DNA of 64,000 bases from Cryptomeria japonica (lineage: Eukaryota > Streptophyta > Pinopsida > Cupressales > Cupressaceae), in NCBI RefSeq assembly GCF_030272615.1, contig NC_081414.1, forward strand, positions 913,579,648 through 913,643,647, read 5' to 3'. Shown one piece after another: positions 35,109-47,885 of the stretch (position 1 is its first letter; the number at the start of each line of letters is the position of its first letter). The position numbers and the translations under genes are program-made. The notes under the pieces were generated by a model that saw only the letters and a list, made by a program, of their open reading frames with translations, made no database searches and had not been told where the DNA came from.

Positions 35109-37719
35109 CTAAACTTGTGGTGGATCATCAAAATCAAGCCTCTTCGATGCAGTACGCGACTCTGTAGATGGCTGCAAAACCACAATTCAAAAGCCAATTT
35201 AGAATTATTTTGTAGAAAATAGTTCACAATTAACAACATAACTATGCATTTAACTTTAATTCCTTTGCAATTGAAATGTAGATTACCTCATCGGCTGATC
35301 TAGGAGCTAATGTCTTCACTCTCCTCTCCTTGTCACTCTTAGGAGTTTTCTTGAAGACATACTTAAATGGATCCACATTATGGCCATACCGCGAAGGGGT
35401 CTATTGTAGATTAAATGTACAATTAGTACAATGTACTAACATAAATATATAAAAAACACTTAAAAGATATAATATAGAGAACAATGACGTACCTGTTCCT
35501 GAAATGCTTCTCCAATGGACTAAGGATGGCTCACCATCGATGTAGAAACTGTCTCTATTACCTATACAAAAAATGTTCAAAGATTAAATATAATTAATAT
35601 AATGATAAGTATTGAAGATTAAAAACAATTAATTTTACTTATCAAACAAAAGTGTACCGGATCTTGAGATGCTTCTCCAGTGCAAGGAGGAGGGTTCGCC
35701 ATTGATGAAATAGGTATGGATATTTCCTGTATGAAAAAATTATAAGATTATAATATATCACAAGTTCACATGTACACGTGCATATAATCATGAAATCAAT
35801 AAAATAAAGTAGAGATACATACCTCCGCCCTCTCTTGATCCACGGGTGAATCAGGTGCATTCAACAAATCCACATAGCTCAATGGCCGTTGTACATGTAA
35901 AATAGACAAAAAACACTAATCAATCTACAAACCCCAACTAATACCCGATTTCAATATTTTCAAACAATTGTACAACTAAAAATGTGTTCAATTACCTTCT
36001 TCCTACGTTTTGGCATCTTCGAGGAATTCTTTTTCTTAGGATAAGCCCTAGACGTGGAGGGGGTACCCTAAAAAAGCAAAATTAACATGAGATGTTAGTA
36101 CAGATAAGAAATTAAACATAATTTTAAAAATCTAAAATGAAATGACTTGCATATTCCATCAAAACAATACATAAAAAGGGTTGTACAAAATATGATACCG
36201 TATAGCCTTGTAGGCCAAAATCGATCGCTGAGAGCGTGATGTCATCAATCTGGGACATTTCGTCCCCTGTCATTACCTACAAACTAGAAATTGGACCAAG
36301 CATTAAAGATAGTTAGTATATGTTGTATTTTTTTGAATTCAAAGTGTACTATTCTATTTTAACATGTTACAAAATTTATACCTTAGGCATCGAAGTTGCA
36401 GCTATAGTAACTGGGGGAGGAGTATGGGATATCACTGCTGCATCCTGAAATGCATATTATTTGTCTCAATTTAAATCAATGTATAAATGAAAATTCATTT
36501 ATGTAATTACAAATTTAAAGTGACTAATAAATAAAATGCTATGAATTCAAATCAACACACCTGTGTCTGTGGCTCATGGGAAAACACCATGTCCATCAAC
36601 TCATCTGTCACCGTGAAATCCTCAACCGTGTGGGCCTGACATCTACTCCCGCAAATCATGCGCAAATGAGATGAGGATCCATCTGCACCGGCTACATCAT
36701 CTATCCCCGAGCAACTGACACACATATGCTGGATGGGATATCTGTTGCCACCTAATGGCTCATCATCCAATACAATAGGGTGTGCTAATGATGTCCCATG
36801 CTGGATGATGGCACCAGTTAATGTTGTGGCCTCCTAAAGAGTCTGCAGCTCAATTAACTCTTTCAACTGTACTGGGACATCCTGATGCACCTTGGGTTTG
36901 GGTGCTAGGGGGCGACGACTCTCTGCGGGTAATCGCCTACAGGCTCCAGGTCTATCTTGGGCAGAGCCATCACCTCTACCATGAAACTTTCTCATGTCAA
37001 AATAGTTTGCGCGCACATTGAGCACAAACTCACAATATACTTTTCTCAAAAAATATAATGGCACCTCATAATCATTACAAGGTGGATCATCAAAGACCAT
37101 CCACCACCTCTGTCAAAAAAGATTCTTCATCTGCACATTGGTACACCAATGTATGGGAAACCTCTTTGCATTAAGAGGTAATGACTGACCAGTTTTGGGA
37201 TCAACGAAAAGGGCACATATTTGTTGTTTAGTAATATTTTTGTTTTTTATTCCATCGTATGATAGCCCATCGACATAGAATTGACGACACCTATCCCTAA
37301 AGCTTCCCCATTTGGTAATTTGTGTGGAAACAACTATGGCACCACTAGCTAATGTTTTTAGGCTAGTGGCGAGGGATTGATGATGCTCAAGTTCAGAAGT
37401 TTTCAATTTAACAATCAGTCTATTGATTTTAGACGTATTTTGTCCTAACTGATTAATTAACTGCTCCTGTGTTTCAGGTGTGCGTTCAAAAGGAGGAATT
37501 GGGGGTTGTTCTTATGTATTTTCAGGAGGTGCATTTGGTTGTTCTTGTGGGTTTTCAGGAGGTGCATTTGGTTGTTCTTGTTCTGGATTAGAAGAATCTG
37601 GTTTTTGAAACAAAAAAAAAAAACCTAATCAAAATTAATGAAATTAAATTCAAAATGTAAAACAAATTGAACAAACGGGAAAGAAAGACAAAAATAAATA
37701 AAAACTAACCTTGATCCAT
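35109..37719 (-). pseudogene. ten-exon accessory gene of the transposon, function unknown
   Basis: Exons on the minus strand: 37719-37710, 37597-36561, 36444-36382, 36276-36199, 36067-35996, 35888-35823, 35726-35658, 35561-35493, 35400-35287 and 35171-35109. They join in frame to about 546 codons, from MDQ to DFDDPPQV. Introns after exon 2 are all phase 0 with GT donors; all acceptors are AG except before exon 6, which now reads ACAA. Exon 2 holds a Gln/Pro/Asn repeat (EQPNAPPENP), a helical, probably coiled stretch (INQLGQNTSKINRLIVKLK) and the core WGSFRDRCRQFYVDGLSYDG to ANYFDMRKFHG. A basic KKKNSSKMPKRRKK in exon 5 looks like a nuclear-localisation signal. Four stops are each explicable as C-to-T from CAA, CGA or CAG. 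I recognise no family. By analogy with MURB, TNPA or Harbinger second proteins it may assist transposition. Confidence 0.7.
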
Positions 37720-37839
37720 AGCTTGGAGGACAAATCTAGCACCCTGTTTGCGGTTTAGGAGAGGAAATGGGAAAAAGACGAAGTAAAAAATGTGCTATTC
37801 ACGGGTAAATGAGATCCAGTTTTTTTAATTTTTTTTTTT

Positions 37840-38060
37840 ACCAGGCACCGCGTATGGGGTTATATTTGGATTATTAGCACGTACGCGCTCATTTTCCTAT
37901 GAGCAGTGCATATACACTCATTTTCCTAGGCGTAGCGCGTACACGCTCATTTTCCTAAAAGTAGCGCATACACGCTATCTTCTCTAAGCTCTGGAAGAAC
38001 AAACCTAAGCGCATACGCGAGAATTTCAAATTTAAAACCGCGTATGCGCTGCTTGTTTTT
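37840..38060. repeat. right subterminal palindromic motif cluster
   Basis: Seven variants of AGCGCGTACGCGCT in about 220 bp (accgcgtatggg, gcacgtacgcgctc, agtgcatatacactc, agcgcgtacacgctc, agcgcatacacgct, agcgcatacgcgag, accgcgtatgcgct). Three are followed by attttccta in the same direction. The cluster sits about 35 bp inside the right inverted repeat. Confidence 0.7.
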
Positions 38061-38093
38061 CCATGTTTTTTTTGGGTGGTGTCCACTTTTCTG

Positions 38094-38117
38094 ACCACCA
38101 TCTTTGTGCACATACCC
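38094..38117 (-). repeat. right terminal inverted repeat of the 12.8-kb transposon
   Basis: Inverse of 25296-25319 with a single mismatch (GGGTATGTGCAC when read inwards). Confidence 0.9.
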
Positions 38118-38536
38118 AAATAGGAGTACAAAAATAATAATTTGTCTTGCATATGATAGTAGTCCAAAGAATGTATTAAAGTTGAGAGATATTAGCAAAA
38201 CAAGAGAAGCACATAAGACAAAAAGATTGTAGAACATATGAAGGAATTACACACATAAGAAGAAGTAATTTGGAAAAGATGAATGATAGTTATAAGGGTT
38301 AAGTCGATCTAAAAAAAAGACAAATAATTTATAGTTGGGACCTTGAATAAGTTGAAGATGAAGAAGTTTGATCCTTACAAAATTGCCAACTATTTGATTC
38401 AAGAAATGTATGTGAACTAGAGTCCTTGAAAGTTGTAGGAACATCACTAGTGTTTGATGTTGCATATTTATATCAACATCATGAAGAAGAGTCAAGGGAT
38501 AGTAGCTTAGAATAGCAATGAGATAACCAAATACCA
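38118..38536. other. duplicon B downstream DNA, continued
   Basis: Begins with the AAAT target duplication and aligns with 48075-48496 (shared gatagtagtc, attaaagttgagagatat, gaaggaatt and tatttatatcaa). Confidence 0.75.
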
Positions 38537-39533
38537 TGTGCAAAAGAATGGAGTTGTGCCACACTTTGGGCCAACTGATGGTAGTCCGACTGGACTACTC
38601 TCGAGCCACGTGGTGCCTACATAGTGCCAAAATGGCACCGAAAATCTGACCGGACTGAATTCGATCGGACTCCCTTAGTTTAAATGCATCCATTCAAATT
38701 TTTTTTTTTTTTTTAATTGTTAAAACTAAGGTTAGTTCAACTAGACTAGTCTATGTGTCATGTGATGTGGCACAAAAAAGGTGAAAACTCCACATTTATG
38801 AAACTTTTCACTTTTGCTCAATTTTTCTTCAAGCAGAATATTTTTTTACAAAATTGAAAAATACCCTTTTGTAGAGCTCGAAGTCATGAATCTAGACATA
38901 TAGGTTTTTTAGTATTTTGATTAATTTTAATATTTTTTATTAATTAAACATTGCAATTATCTTTTTAAAGTTAAAAAAGAGGCTGATTAGAAATTTAAAA
39001 AAATATATTAAATGATAAAAAAAATTAAAAAAATATTTTCACTAGATGAGAGAATCTTCTCGAAAAGGGTTTTTTTTTTTGTTAATGATAAATTTAGTAG
39101 TCAAAAGGTGACGCTAAATGAAAACTATCAAATTTGGCTATGTTGGACTTCAAAATATTATAAGAAAAATATACATCAATTTTTTTTTTTTTAAACACTG
39201 TATATATATGTTCTCTATTTGGAAAAAAAAATTAGAAAAAATAAAATCCATTTTTATTTTTTCTGGTGACACCAACTAGAACCCTTGATTTTCAGCAATG
39301 AAAAATCTGTCTTTGCATTTTTTAAATTTTTTTGCAAAAAAAATATCAATTTTTTTGCAAAAAAAATAAAAAATTAACAAACCTAAATTTCATTAATATT
39401 TATACATTTGATCAGTTTACGTCATTTCAAAATCAAATTTAAAAATGTCACTTTTATGCGGTCGAAGTTAAACAGTTTTAGTTGTGTTAGTTGGTTCCTT
39501 TATAAAAGTGTGACACAGGTTTGTGCTTTTACC
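38537..39533. mobile_element. 1-kb inverted-repeat insertion (MITE-like) in duplicon B
   Basis: Absent at the paralogous site 48490-48500 (aaataccacaac). It is flanked by a 3-bp duplication CCA. Imperfect terminal inverted repeats of about 28 bp (gcaaaag...gtgccacacttt against gtaaaag...gtgtcacacttt) match at about 20 positions. The interior is AT-rich with homopolymer runs and no coding sequence. A 3-bp duplication would suit a PIF/Harbinger relative, although CCA is not the usual target. Confidence 0.55.
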
Positions 39534-39899
39534 CCACAACACTAAAAAAAAAGAGACTAAGAAGATTTTGGGTAGTAGGATTGATTAAAACCCTAGAAAT
39601 AGGTAGAATGAGGAGTATTTGGTGAAGTGGAAATGAAGGCCTAAAGAAGATCCGTCTTCAATTTCTAAGGCTACTCAAGGTAGGTCATCTTAGTTTCTCT
39701 CTAGCCATTAGGAAGCGAGGGACTCACATTTCAAGTACCCTAGGTATCTAATACAAGAACATCCAAGTGTGTAAGAAGCAATCTTGCATCACCCCATTTT
39801 TGTTTTATTTTTTAATTTGTAAGGTTCAATAACATTCCAACCTTAATCCACGAGTCTATAGATCTCACTACATTTCATTTCATTTTCATATTTTACCTC
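39534..39899. other. duplicon B downstream DNA, last part
   Basis: Aligns with 48500-48840 (shared gtagtaggattgat, tatttggtgaagt and aaggcctaaagaagatcc types). No gene seen. Confidence 0.6.
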
Positions 39900-41150
39900 A
39901 TAGTTTGAAACATATTCTACATTAAAAGCCTACAACATCATATCCAATTTCTAAGAGATTCAAATTTTGAATTAATATTGAACATGATACAGTAACACTT
40001 AGTTTCACTATTTGAGTTTTGCAACAACTTCCAAAAGCATACAACAATAAGGGGATACATTTCCAACTTCATTGGACCTAGGAGAGCTTATTTATAAATT
40101 GTACCAAGATCATTGATTCACCATTACCACATTCATCCCAAGAGATTCTTCCACATGTTTGGCTAACTACACACTACACTTGGCATTCTTTTGTTGTTGA
40201 CTAAGTCTACATTTTGTGCTAGAAGTTGCTATATAAACATTTCTCATGATCATTTGAAAGCAACCAGTTCAATGAGTTTATGTTCCTAGCTTAGCATTGG
40301 CATTTCATTGTAATTGTTTGAATTCTATAATTTGTACATAATTACTGTGTATATGTAATCAAACACTTGTGACCTAGCATGTTAGGAACCCATTGTGACT
40401 TACTATAATTTATTTTTGAGTGCAAATTTTTAAATATTATATGATTATTTTATTTTTTTTAATGAGATTCTTCATTAAATTACATAATTAAATAATCTTT
40501 TATTAAATCCTACATTCATATTTATTTCAAACAAAAATTTGATAATACTAAAAACATTACCAAACAGATTTCCAAATAACAAAATAAACCTCGTAATACC
40601 TCCACCAAACCCTAGAAAATTAACAATCATAAATTAGAATTAAATGTTGATGAAAATAAAATGGCCGCTACTTGACAAACTACAAATATAATGTATGTCG
40701 TTATCGAATAAAATGGTAGCAGAAAGGAGAAAGGTAATAAGGTAAGACTTAGTACTGAAAAGAACATTGGACTAGGGGATGCCATGGCTACATTCCATCG
40801 ACAGAAAGATGCAAAGATGATTTGGGTGTCCTGTAACTAACCTTCGGTCATATTCTTTGCACCTTTGTTAGTTAAAGAATTTTGCTTTAAAAAAGTCGGC
40901 TTCAAAGAAAAGCTGGACATGCCAAAGGATCTATGCAAACGGTTGTAGTAAAGTTCGAAAAGAAAGGCTGCTGAAGTCTCTGCAACGTCCAATGGGCTCC
41001 AAAGCAGCAACTAACCGCCTTACTGTTTGTTAGCTAGTGGCCCCATCTTCCAGGCCTTTACCTTTTCTCTCTTCCTCCTTGCTTCTAGCTAGGTATTATA
41101 ATTTATTCCTACTGCTACCCTTTATCCACAAAACAGGTCCTACAAACTTG
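39900..41150 (+). promoter_or_regulatory. upstream region of expansin gene C (duplicon block)
   Basis: Paralogous to 20890-22149, with the same proximal blocks (aaccttcggtcatattct, ttgttagttaaagaatt, aaacggttgtagtaaa, ctaaccgccttactgtttg). Confidence 0.65.
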
Positions 41151-41158
41151 TATATAAT
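41151..41158 (+). promoter_or_regulatory. TATA box of expansin gene C
   Basis: TATATAAT 116 bp before the ATG at 41267. Confidence 0.75.
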
Positions 41159-41266
41159 ATATTCCATCCCCCCTGCCATTTGCATTTATGTTTCTACTCT
41201 GCACTAAGAGGAGGATTGTTTGCATAGCCTGTCTGCTCTACATTTGGTGTTGTTTGTCTGCAGCAA

Positions 41267-42204
41267 ATGGCTGCGCTGGTAGTGTTTGGGCTTGCTATGG
41301 TGTTGGGCGTTTTCACTAGAGTTCAGCTTGTTTACGCTTCAGGGTGGACTAATGCCCACGCGACCTTTTACGGAGGCAGCGACGCATCAGGAACCATGGG
41401 TGAGTACTACTCGCTTTACTTAGTCCTTCCAATGTTAAGTGTTTCAGTTTCAAGGTTTCTTGACAGTAAGATTTGACATTTTGTTTTTTCAATGCAGGTG
41501 GTGCTTGTGGGTATGGAAATCTTTACAGCCAAGGATATGGCACCAAAACGGCAGCACTGAGCACTGCGCTGTTCAACAATGGGCTAAGCTGCGGAGCGTG
41601 CTACGAGATAAAGTGCAACGACGACCCACAATGGTGCCTCCCCTCCTCAATCGTTGTCACCGCCACCAACTTCTGCCCTCCTAACAATGCGCTTCCTAAT
41701 AACAATGGCGGCTGGTGCAATCCTCCGCTTGAGCATTTTGACCTCTCGGAGCCCGTTTTCGAGAACATTGCCAAGTACAGAGCTGGAATTGTGCCTGTCG
41801 TGTACAGGAGGCAAGTTTTCTTCAAATCATTCCATTTTGTTTTCTATGCTGTGAGTGAATTAGGGGTTAACATATTCTGTCTGCTTGTTTGTTGCAGGGT
41901 GCCCTGCCACCGCCAGGGAGGAATTCGGTTCACCATAAACGGGCATTCGTACTTCAATCTGGTGCTGATAACGAACGTTGGGGGAGCAGGGGATGTGCAT
42001 GCGGTGTCAATAAAGGGCTCAAAGACTGGTTGGCAGGCAATGTCACGCAACTGGGGCCAAAACTGGCAGAGCAACGCTGTCTTGGATGGTCAGAGCCTGT
42101 CTTTCAAGGTCACCACCAGCGACGGAAAGAGCGTCACTTCTTACAACGTGGCTCCCTCTGGCTGGCAATTTGGCCAAACTTTTAGCGGATCTCAGATACG
42201 CTAG
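41267..42204 (+). CDS. EXPA: alpha-expansin (gene C)
   Basis: Three-exon EXPA gene: exons 41267-41399, 41498-41810 and 41898-42204, 250 residues. The signal peptide is [31 protein letters not shown], the seven domain-1 cysteines, HFD at 124-126 and the WGQNW block are intact. Particular changes are VFENIAKYR, a Lys-to-Gln change in CHRQGG and SNAVLDGQ. Intron 1 starts gtgagt. Intron 2 is an 87-bp GC-AG intron (AG|GCAAGT) without an in-frame stop. A polyadenylation-type aataaaa lies at about 42475, 270 bp after the stop. Nothing suggests loss of function. Confidence 0.97.
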
Positions 42205-42541
42205 CTTCTAGCTAGCTAGTGGGTATGTTAGCGATGGCATTAGGGCTAAGATTCAAGTTTTAGTATGTCTTCTTAGCCAGAGTCTCTCTTATTTCGGCAT
42301 TTTGGTGTTTTTTGAATGTATTGTCGGGATGCCGCGGTGGCTACAAAACGCCACCCGTTCCCTTTACAGATGGTAGTTGTTTTTTGGGTATAAATGTGGT
42401 TAATAGGCGTTATTTGAAGAGGAGGTTTGTCAACACCCGCACTTACCAACGCCATTTCCAGTAATGTAGTATTCAATAAAATAGTTGCATACATTCCGTA
42501 AATCTTGTCTCCTCTATGTTTGAATTCGCTTAATTAACAAG
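42205..42541 (+). other. 3' UTR and flank of gene C
   Basis: Paralogous to the 3' regions of A, B and D. It includes the aataaaa signal near 42475 and ends in the TAACAAG target duplication of the following insertion. Confidence 0.65.
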
Positions 42542-45500
42542 GACGCAAAGCGTCAAGTTCCTGCCATTAGTATGATTAGTTTATAGTAAATAAAAATAGA
42601 GATAATTTAATATATTGAAATTCTTTTTTAATATTTGAAAATGAATATTAGAAACTTTTAATTAAAATACTCTTGTAGTCGAAAAGATTTAATTTTAATT
42701 GTTTAAAATGATTGTTACTAGATTCTATAAATATTGTTGTTAATGAATATTAGTTTAAGATTAGCAATTACAATTAATTTTGAATGTCTTAAATTTTTAT
42801 CCATAATTCAACTAAAATTAAAAATTCATTACAAAATTTATATAATACACAATTCAATGAAAATAAAAAAATTATTACATTCAACAAAACTTTAAAATTT
42901 ATTATGAAATTTATATAATAATTCACAATTCAATAAAAATTGAAAAATTATTACAAAATATATATATTATGTGGATTGAGTTATGATGTCACTATATATA
43001 TTAGATTATTTCTTAATGGATAAAAAAGTTAGAAGGTGGAAAACCTAAAACCATGAGATTTTTCTATTAACATTTTTCTAGGGTGATGTGTTTTAAATGA
43101 ACCAATCACTTTACAAACAAAATTGTCACCATTACAATAAATACTATAAAAAATCATTTGAATTATAAATAATAATATTTTTTATAAATCTAATTATTAT
43201 TAATTTATAGAGAGAGGGGTGAAATCAAATAAGTCAATGAATTGCAAATTGGCTTTTTACTTTCAATAGATTTCATTTTTTCAATTTTTTTTAATTTTAT
43301 TTTATTTGTATCTTTTAATATAATAGTTAAAATTTTAATCTATTTTAGAAAGTCAATTTATAATTTATTATAAAACTATATAAAAACATGAAAAAGATGT
43401 TATGCTAGTAATCTTGAAATAGACTTGTAGGATTATTAAGATATGTCTTCCAATCCTAATATAATTTTAAAAATAAGTTTACATTAATATACAATAATAT
43501 TTAAATTAAATTAATTAAAAAAAATTATTTACCATTTTAAAAGAATAATAACTAATTAAATTTTATTAATTACCATACTTGAAAAATATAATATTAATAT
43601 AACAAAATTATACCTAATCTCTAATCTTTATTTTTTCATCTTTAACAATTGTAATCAAGATATATAAATTAAATTAATTTATAAATTTATGTTTCAATGG
43701 TTTAAAAATATCTAATAATTCAAATTTGAAAATTTGAATATAATTTAATTTATTTTTATTCAAATGTAAACTAAAAATAATGACAAATTTCTAAATTTGG
43801 AAAACTATATTCCCATTAATATTTTGGGTAATTAAAAGTAAAACAAAAGTAAAAATAATAAAAAAATCAAAATTATATAAAATATTGGTATGAATTTAAT
43901 ACAAATGCGTATTCATTTTTCTAATATTAACTCTTTTAGGTGAGTACATAGCCTGGAGGTTCAAGGGATAGCCGATAGGAGATTAAAACTCAAAATTTAA
44001 ATGTATTCTAATATTACATTAGATGAAGTACTATATTGCAAATATTTTAAAAACATAAATGCATATTAAGTGAATTATTATATGACAATTAAATAATATT
44101 AGTTGTGATTTTTTTATATAAAATGATTTAGTTTACTATGAAAAAATAATTACAAATTTAACCCCTCATGATTTAACTCTTTGTGAAACAATAATATTAT
44201 TTGAAACTGAAACCTGTTTGTCAAAAAATTTATCTAGGGTTTTAAAAAAATACCATTGCATTTCATCTATTGTAACATGGTAGACAAGAGAAAAAAAACA
44301 AACAATATTATTAAACATTATATTAATAATAAATAAAAACTTAATTCAACTTCTTTAAAAATAATAATAATAATGATTTAATACTATTTACTATGAAAAA
44401 ATAGTTACAAATTTCACTTCTCATGATCTAACTCTTTGTGAAACAATAATACTTATCTAAAATTGAAACCTATTTGTCAAAAGTTTTATCAAAGACTTAA
44501 AAAAATTATTATTGTATTTCATCTATTGTAATGGAAACTTGTATCATATTCCTAATTAATAATGGTTAGCGTGAAAGTGGGGTCAAGTGGGCAATTTTGA
44601 CAAGCAAATAGTCAAAATGTCCTCTAAATTCAACCGCAATTTACAGCTTAAAATGTGCCAGCGTGATTGATGACAATGCAAACAAGAGTAAAAAATAAAA
44701 ATAAAACAATATTATTAAACATTATATTAATAATAATTAAAAACTTAATTCAACTTCTTTAAAAAAAATAATAATAACGATTTAATACTATTTACTATGA
44801 AAAAATAGTTACAAATTTCACTCCTCATATCTATTTGTCAAAAGTTGTATCAAACTATGAAGCTGCATCTATAACCATAATTGCTAATTATTCAATTACA
44901 AATAAATTAGCAATTTAATTAAATTTTTAATTAACACCAAACAACTTGTTTATTACAAATAAAAATAATCATAAATTGGCTTCAATCTGGCACGTAAGTA
45001 TTATTCATTTATTATTTTGAGTGGTTATATGGTATATTAGCCAATTGTATTTCTTTCCGTATATCTCCTTCATTCGTCAAACGGTTTCACTTTGTCATGT
45101 GGTGGATACGATTGCACGTCCACGTCACGTCATTTGGTACATTAAAAATTTAATTGTGGCAGAGATACTGTGCTATAGATGGGACCGTGCTATAGACGGG
45201 ATAAATGGATGGCAGTAAAAATGGCGGAAACTATCGAGAATGGGAAATCAAGATTTAACGGCGTCCTATCAGCTAATTAATTTAGTACAGTGTTGTACAT
45301 GTGAAATAATTACTTTAACAGTAAATGATGTCATAGTAATAATTATAGGAAAATTCTGTATTTTTTTTTATAGAAATTAAATTTTATGCCTACTAAAATT
45401 AATGTAGACCAATCAGATAAGAAATAAATCATGTTTTAAAATATTTTTTGTTAAAAATTGTGCATGTCTACTTTTGAAAAAACAAAAAATTATTTTAATT

Positions 45501-45597
45501 TAAAAAATTTTAAATGCTGATTGGTTGTCAAGTACAATAACTAATTGCTATTTAACACCATGGTGAATGCATAAGTATTCCTGCCATGGGCAGGAAC
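42542..45597. mobile_element. 3.06-kb AT-rich non-autonomous element
   Basis: It interrupts duplicon C where B has gcttattttacaagttt and D has gctaattttataagttc. TAACAAG flanks both sides (42535-42541 and 45598-45604), a 7-bp duplication. The left end starts with the hairpin GACGC-aaa-GCGTC, then gttcctgcc; the right end is its inverse, ggcaggaac. The interior is very AT-rich with no coding capacity. It holds a diverged tandem unit of about 250-400 bp (gatttaatactatttactat and gtgaaacaataata blocks near 44125, 44370 and 44775). I cannot assign a superfamily. Confidence 0.65.
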
Positions 45598-46810
45598 TAA
45601 CAAGTTTAAAATATGTTCACTTTCAGTCAATTTTTTTTTTCATTTTGGAGGAAGTTTTCGGGGTTTGATCCCATAATATTTTATTTTCTAAGCGCCGTAA
45701 ATATGAGTCGGCACAAAATTCTTATATTTTACGAAGCACTCGGTGAACTCTCATACACTCTTATAATATGTTTTTTTGTTTCAACATTTGACCTTCGAGT
45801 TTAGTTGTTAAGGCATGGAGATCTTTTGCTTGGCATTAAAAATTATTATATTTATATTTAAAAAATATATGTAAAATATGTCGAGAGATATCTTATAATA
45901 GAAAAGAATCATATGTAAAATAAATGTTCTTCTAAATTACTAAAATACCAAGAATACAAATCTATTAAAGTCCTTCATGCAAAAAGCTATGAATCTAGTT
46001 GCAGACAAGTGGTGAGGGTTCTATTTTATTTAGAGTAATAAAATAACACCTCTACAAAAGCTGAAACATCACATGCATTTACCTATCATTTGTATGTCAA
46101 ATTGTTTCAAAAATGGATTTTTGTTTAGGGACATTTTGATGTCATTGTAGATGCCTCTCGGCATAATCACGCTTTTGACAAAAGCATAAAACAATATTAG
46201 AAGAAAATGTCAAAGTTACATGAAATGTGCATATAATTGATCTATTTTCTATTTAGTTGTACTCATTTCTAAGAATATATTGATAAATAGTGTAATTTTA
46301 TGTAAAGTTTATTTTCATTTAAAAAAATATTAACTACTCGTAATTATATGTATTTTTATATATTTAGTTTTTATCATATTCTTATTTATATGTATTTAGT
46401 GTAATCTTATCTATCTTATTAAATTTGATTCATTGATGTATATAAAATATTTATTACCATACTTAGATGATGAAGCTATTATACACTCCAATATGATTGT
46501 GTGCTCTCCCAAGGTCATTTTAATGGTTTTCAATTTGTCCTCATGATTGTGAAATTTACCTTTGTCTTTTTAAAGTTTCAATTCAAAATTGGGCAAATTG
46601 ACTCCCAAATTAGTTGCTATGTGCTATTATTTAAGGGCATTTAATTGCATTCACTTCACATCCACATAGCATCCTATCTCATTTCAATGAATAATACCAC
46701 ATCACATATGTGGAGAGAACCAAAGAAAGAGCAAAACCTAAAGCTGCATTCGACAATCACATCACAATGTAGAATAATACCAAGCAAAGAAGACAATGGT
46801 CATTTTGAAA
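45598..46810. other. duplicon C downstream DNA
   Basis: Resumes with the target duplication and aligns with B (23575 onward) and A (19020 onward). No gene seen. Confidence 0.6.
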
Positions 46811-47885
46811 TTAGGGTTTCAACTAATGATGTAGTAAAACCACTATTTTTTGCTTTGGGACCAATACATTAGGGAAAGATGGAATTTGATAGATCTAAGC
46901 CTAAAAGACCAAGATTCTAATAAGGTTTTAGGGGTTTTAGATGTGCCTCTTCTTTCCCTTTAAATTGAATTTATTTGATTAAAGATGCTGAAATTAGGGT
47001 AAATATATGTAAATTGAAGCAAATATGCATAAACAATGAGCTCCAGTCGTGTGAATGTTTTGAAGTGGAATGCTTGTCGCTCTGGTCCTCCAAAATTTTC
47101 GCCGTCTAAAAAGGAACCTGTTCGTCTTTGCGAATAATGTCGATCCTAAAAATCATAGCTCCATACCCGTTCTTGCACATAGTAGAGAAGGGAAAATGGC
47201 TAGGAATAGGGGTTTTCCTTAGGTCAAACCCTGGTTTTGGAATTAATCATGAAATAAAATTGAAATGTAAATGAAGTACTGTAATGGACATGATTTCCTT
47301 TTGAGGGAAATGCTAAAAATGTCTGAAACACTAATATTATACCTCTTTATGAAGTTTTGTTTGTCTCCATGAGGAATTAGGGTTTCATGTAGATAGTCTT
47401 CGTAAAACATAGAACATAAAATTCATCTCCAATTCTTCAATCTTGACTTTACTTCTGCTCCAATGTTTGAAAGAATACTGATTGCTTGTTCACTTAAATT
47501 TGAGATCTCAAATTCGAATTATGAATGCTTGATATGAATGTGTGATGCCAAAATGAGAGGGGTAGACCTCCTTTTATACATGCTAGTCGAAAAATAATAT
47601 AATTTTCTGACACTAGCCAACACGGGATCTAGGTTCTCGCTTAATTCATGTTACCACTAAGAGGCCCCAAAATGGGCCATTTTGAAGAAGACCATAGCGC
47701 TAGAGCCCTAGTCCCAAACATCAGAGGCCCAAGATCTTTGGGGAGGAAGTGTAGAACATGAAAATTTGAGTGAAAATGCATAGTGTGAGTAGAATTAGGG
47801 CTTCAATAAGGCCTTAGGGCACGAACACCAAGGTGATGGTCCAAGTGAGGACAAAATTGTAAGGGAGTACAATTTAGGATGCTAC
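46811..47885. mobile_element. 1.1-kb segment unique to duplicon C, possible LTR remnant
   Basis: The paralogy with A and B stops at gaagacaatggtcatttt and resumes at attatgatttcttagaatg. The replacement DNA is less AT-rich. It contains a TATA-like tttatacatg near 47573 and ends with gtaagggagtacaatttagg, in the style of a retroelement LTR. No clear TG...CA ends or target duplication were found, so the identity is uncertain. Confidence 0.35.
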
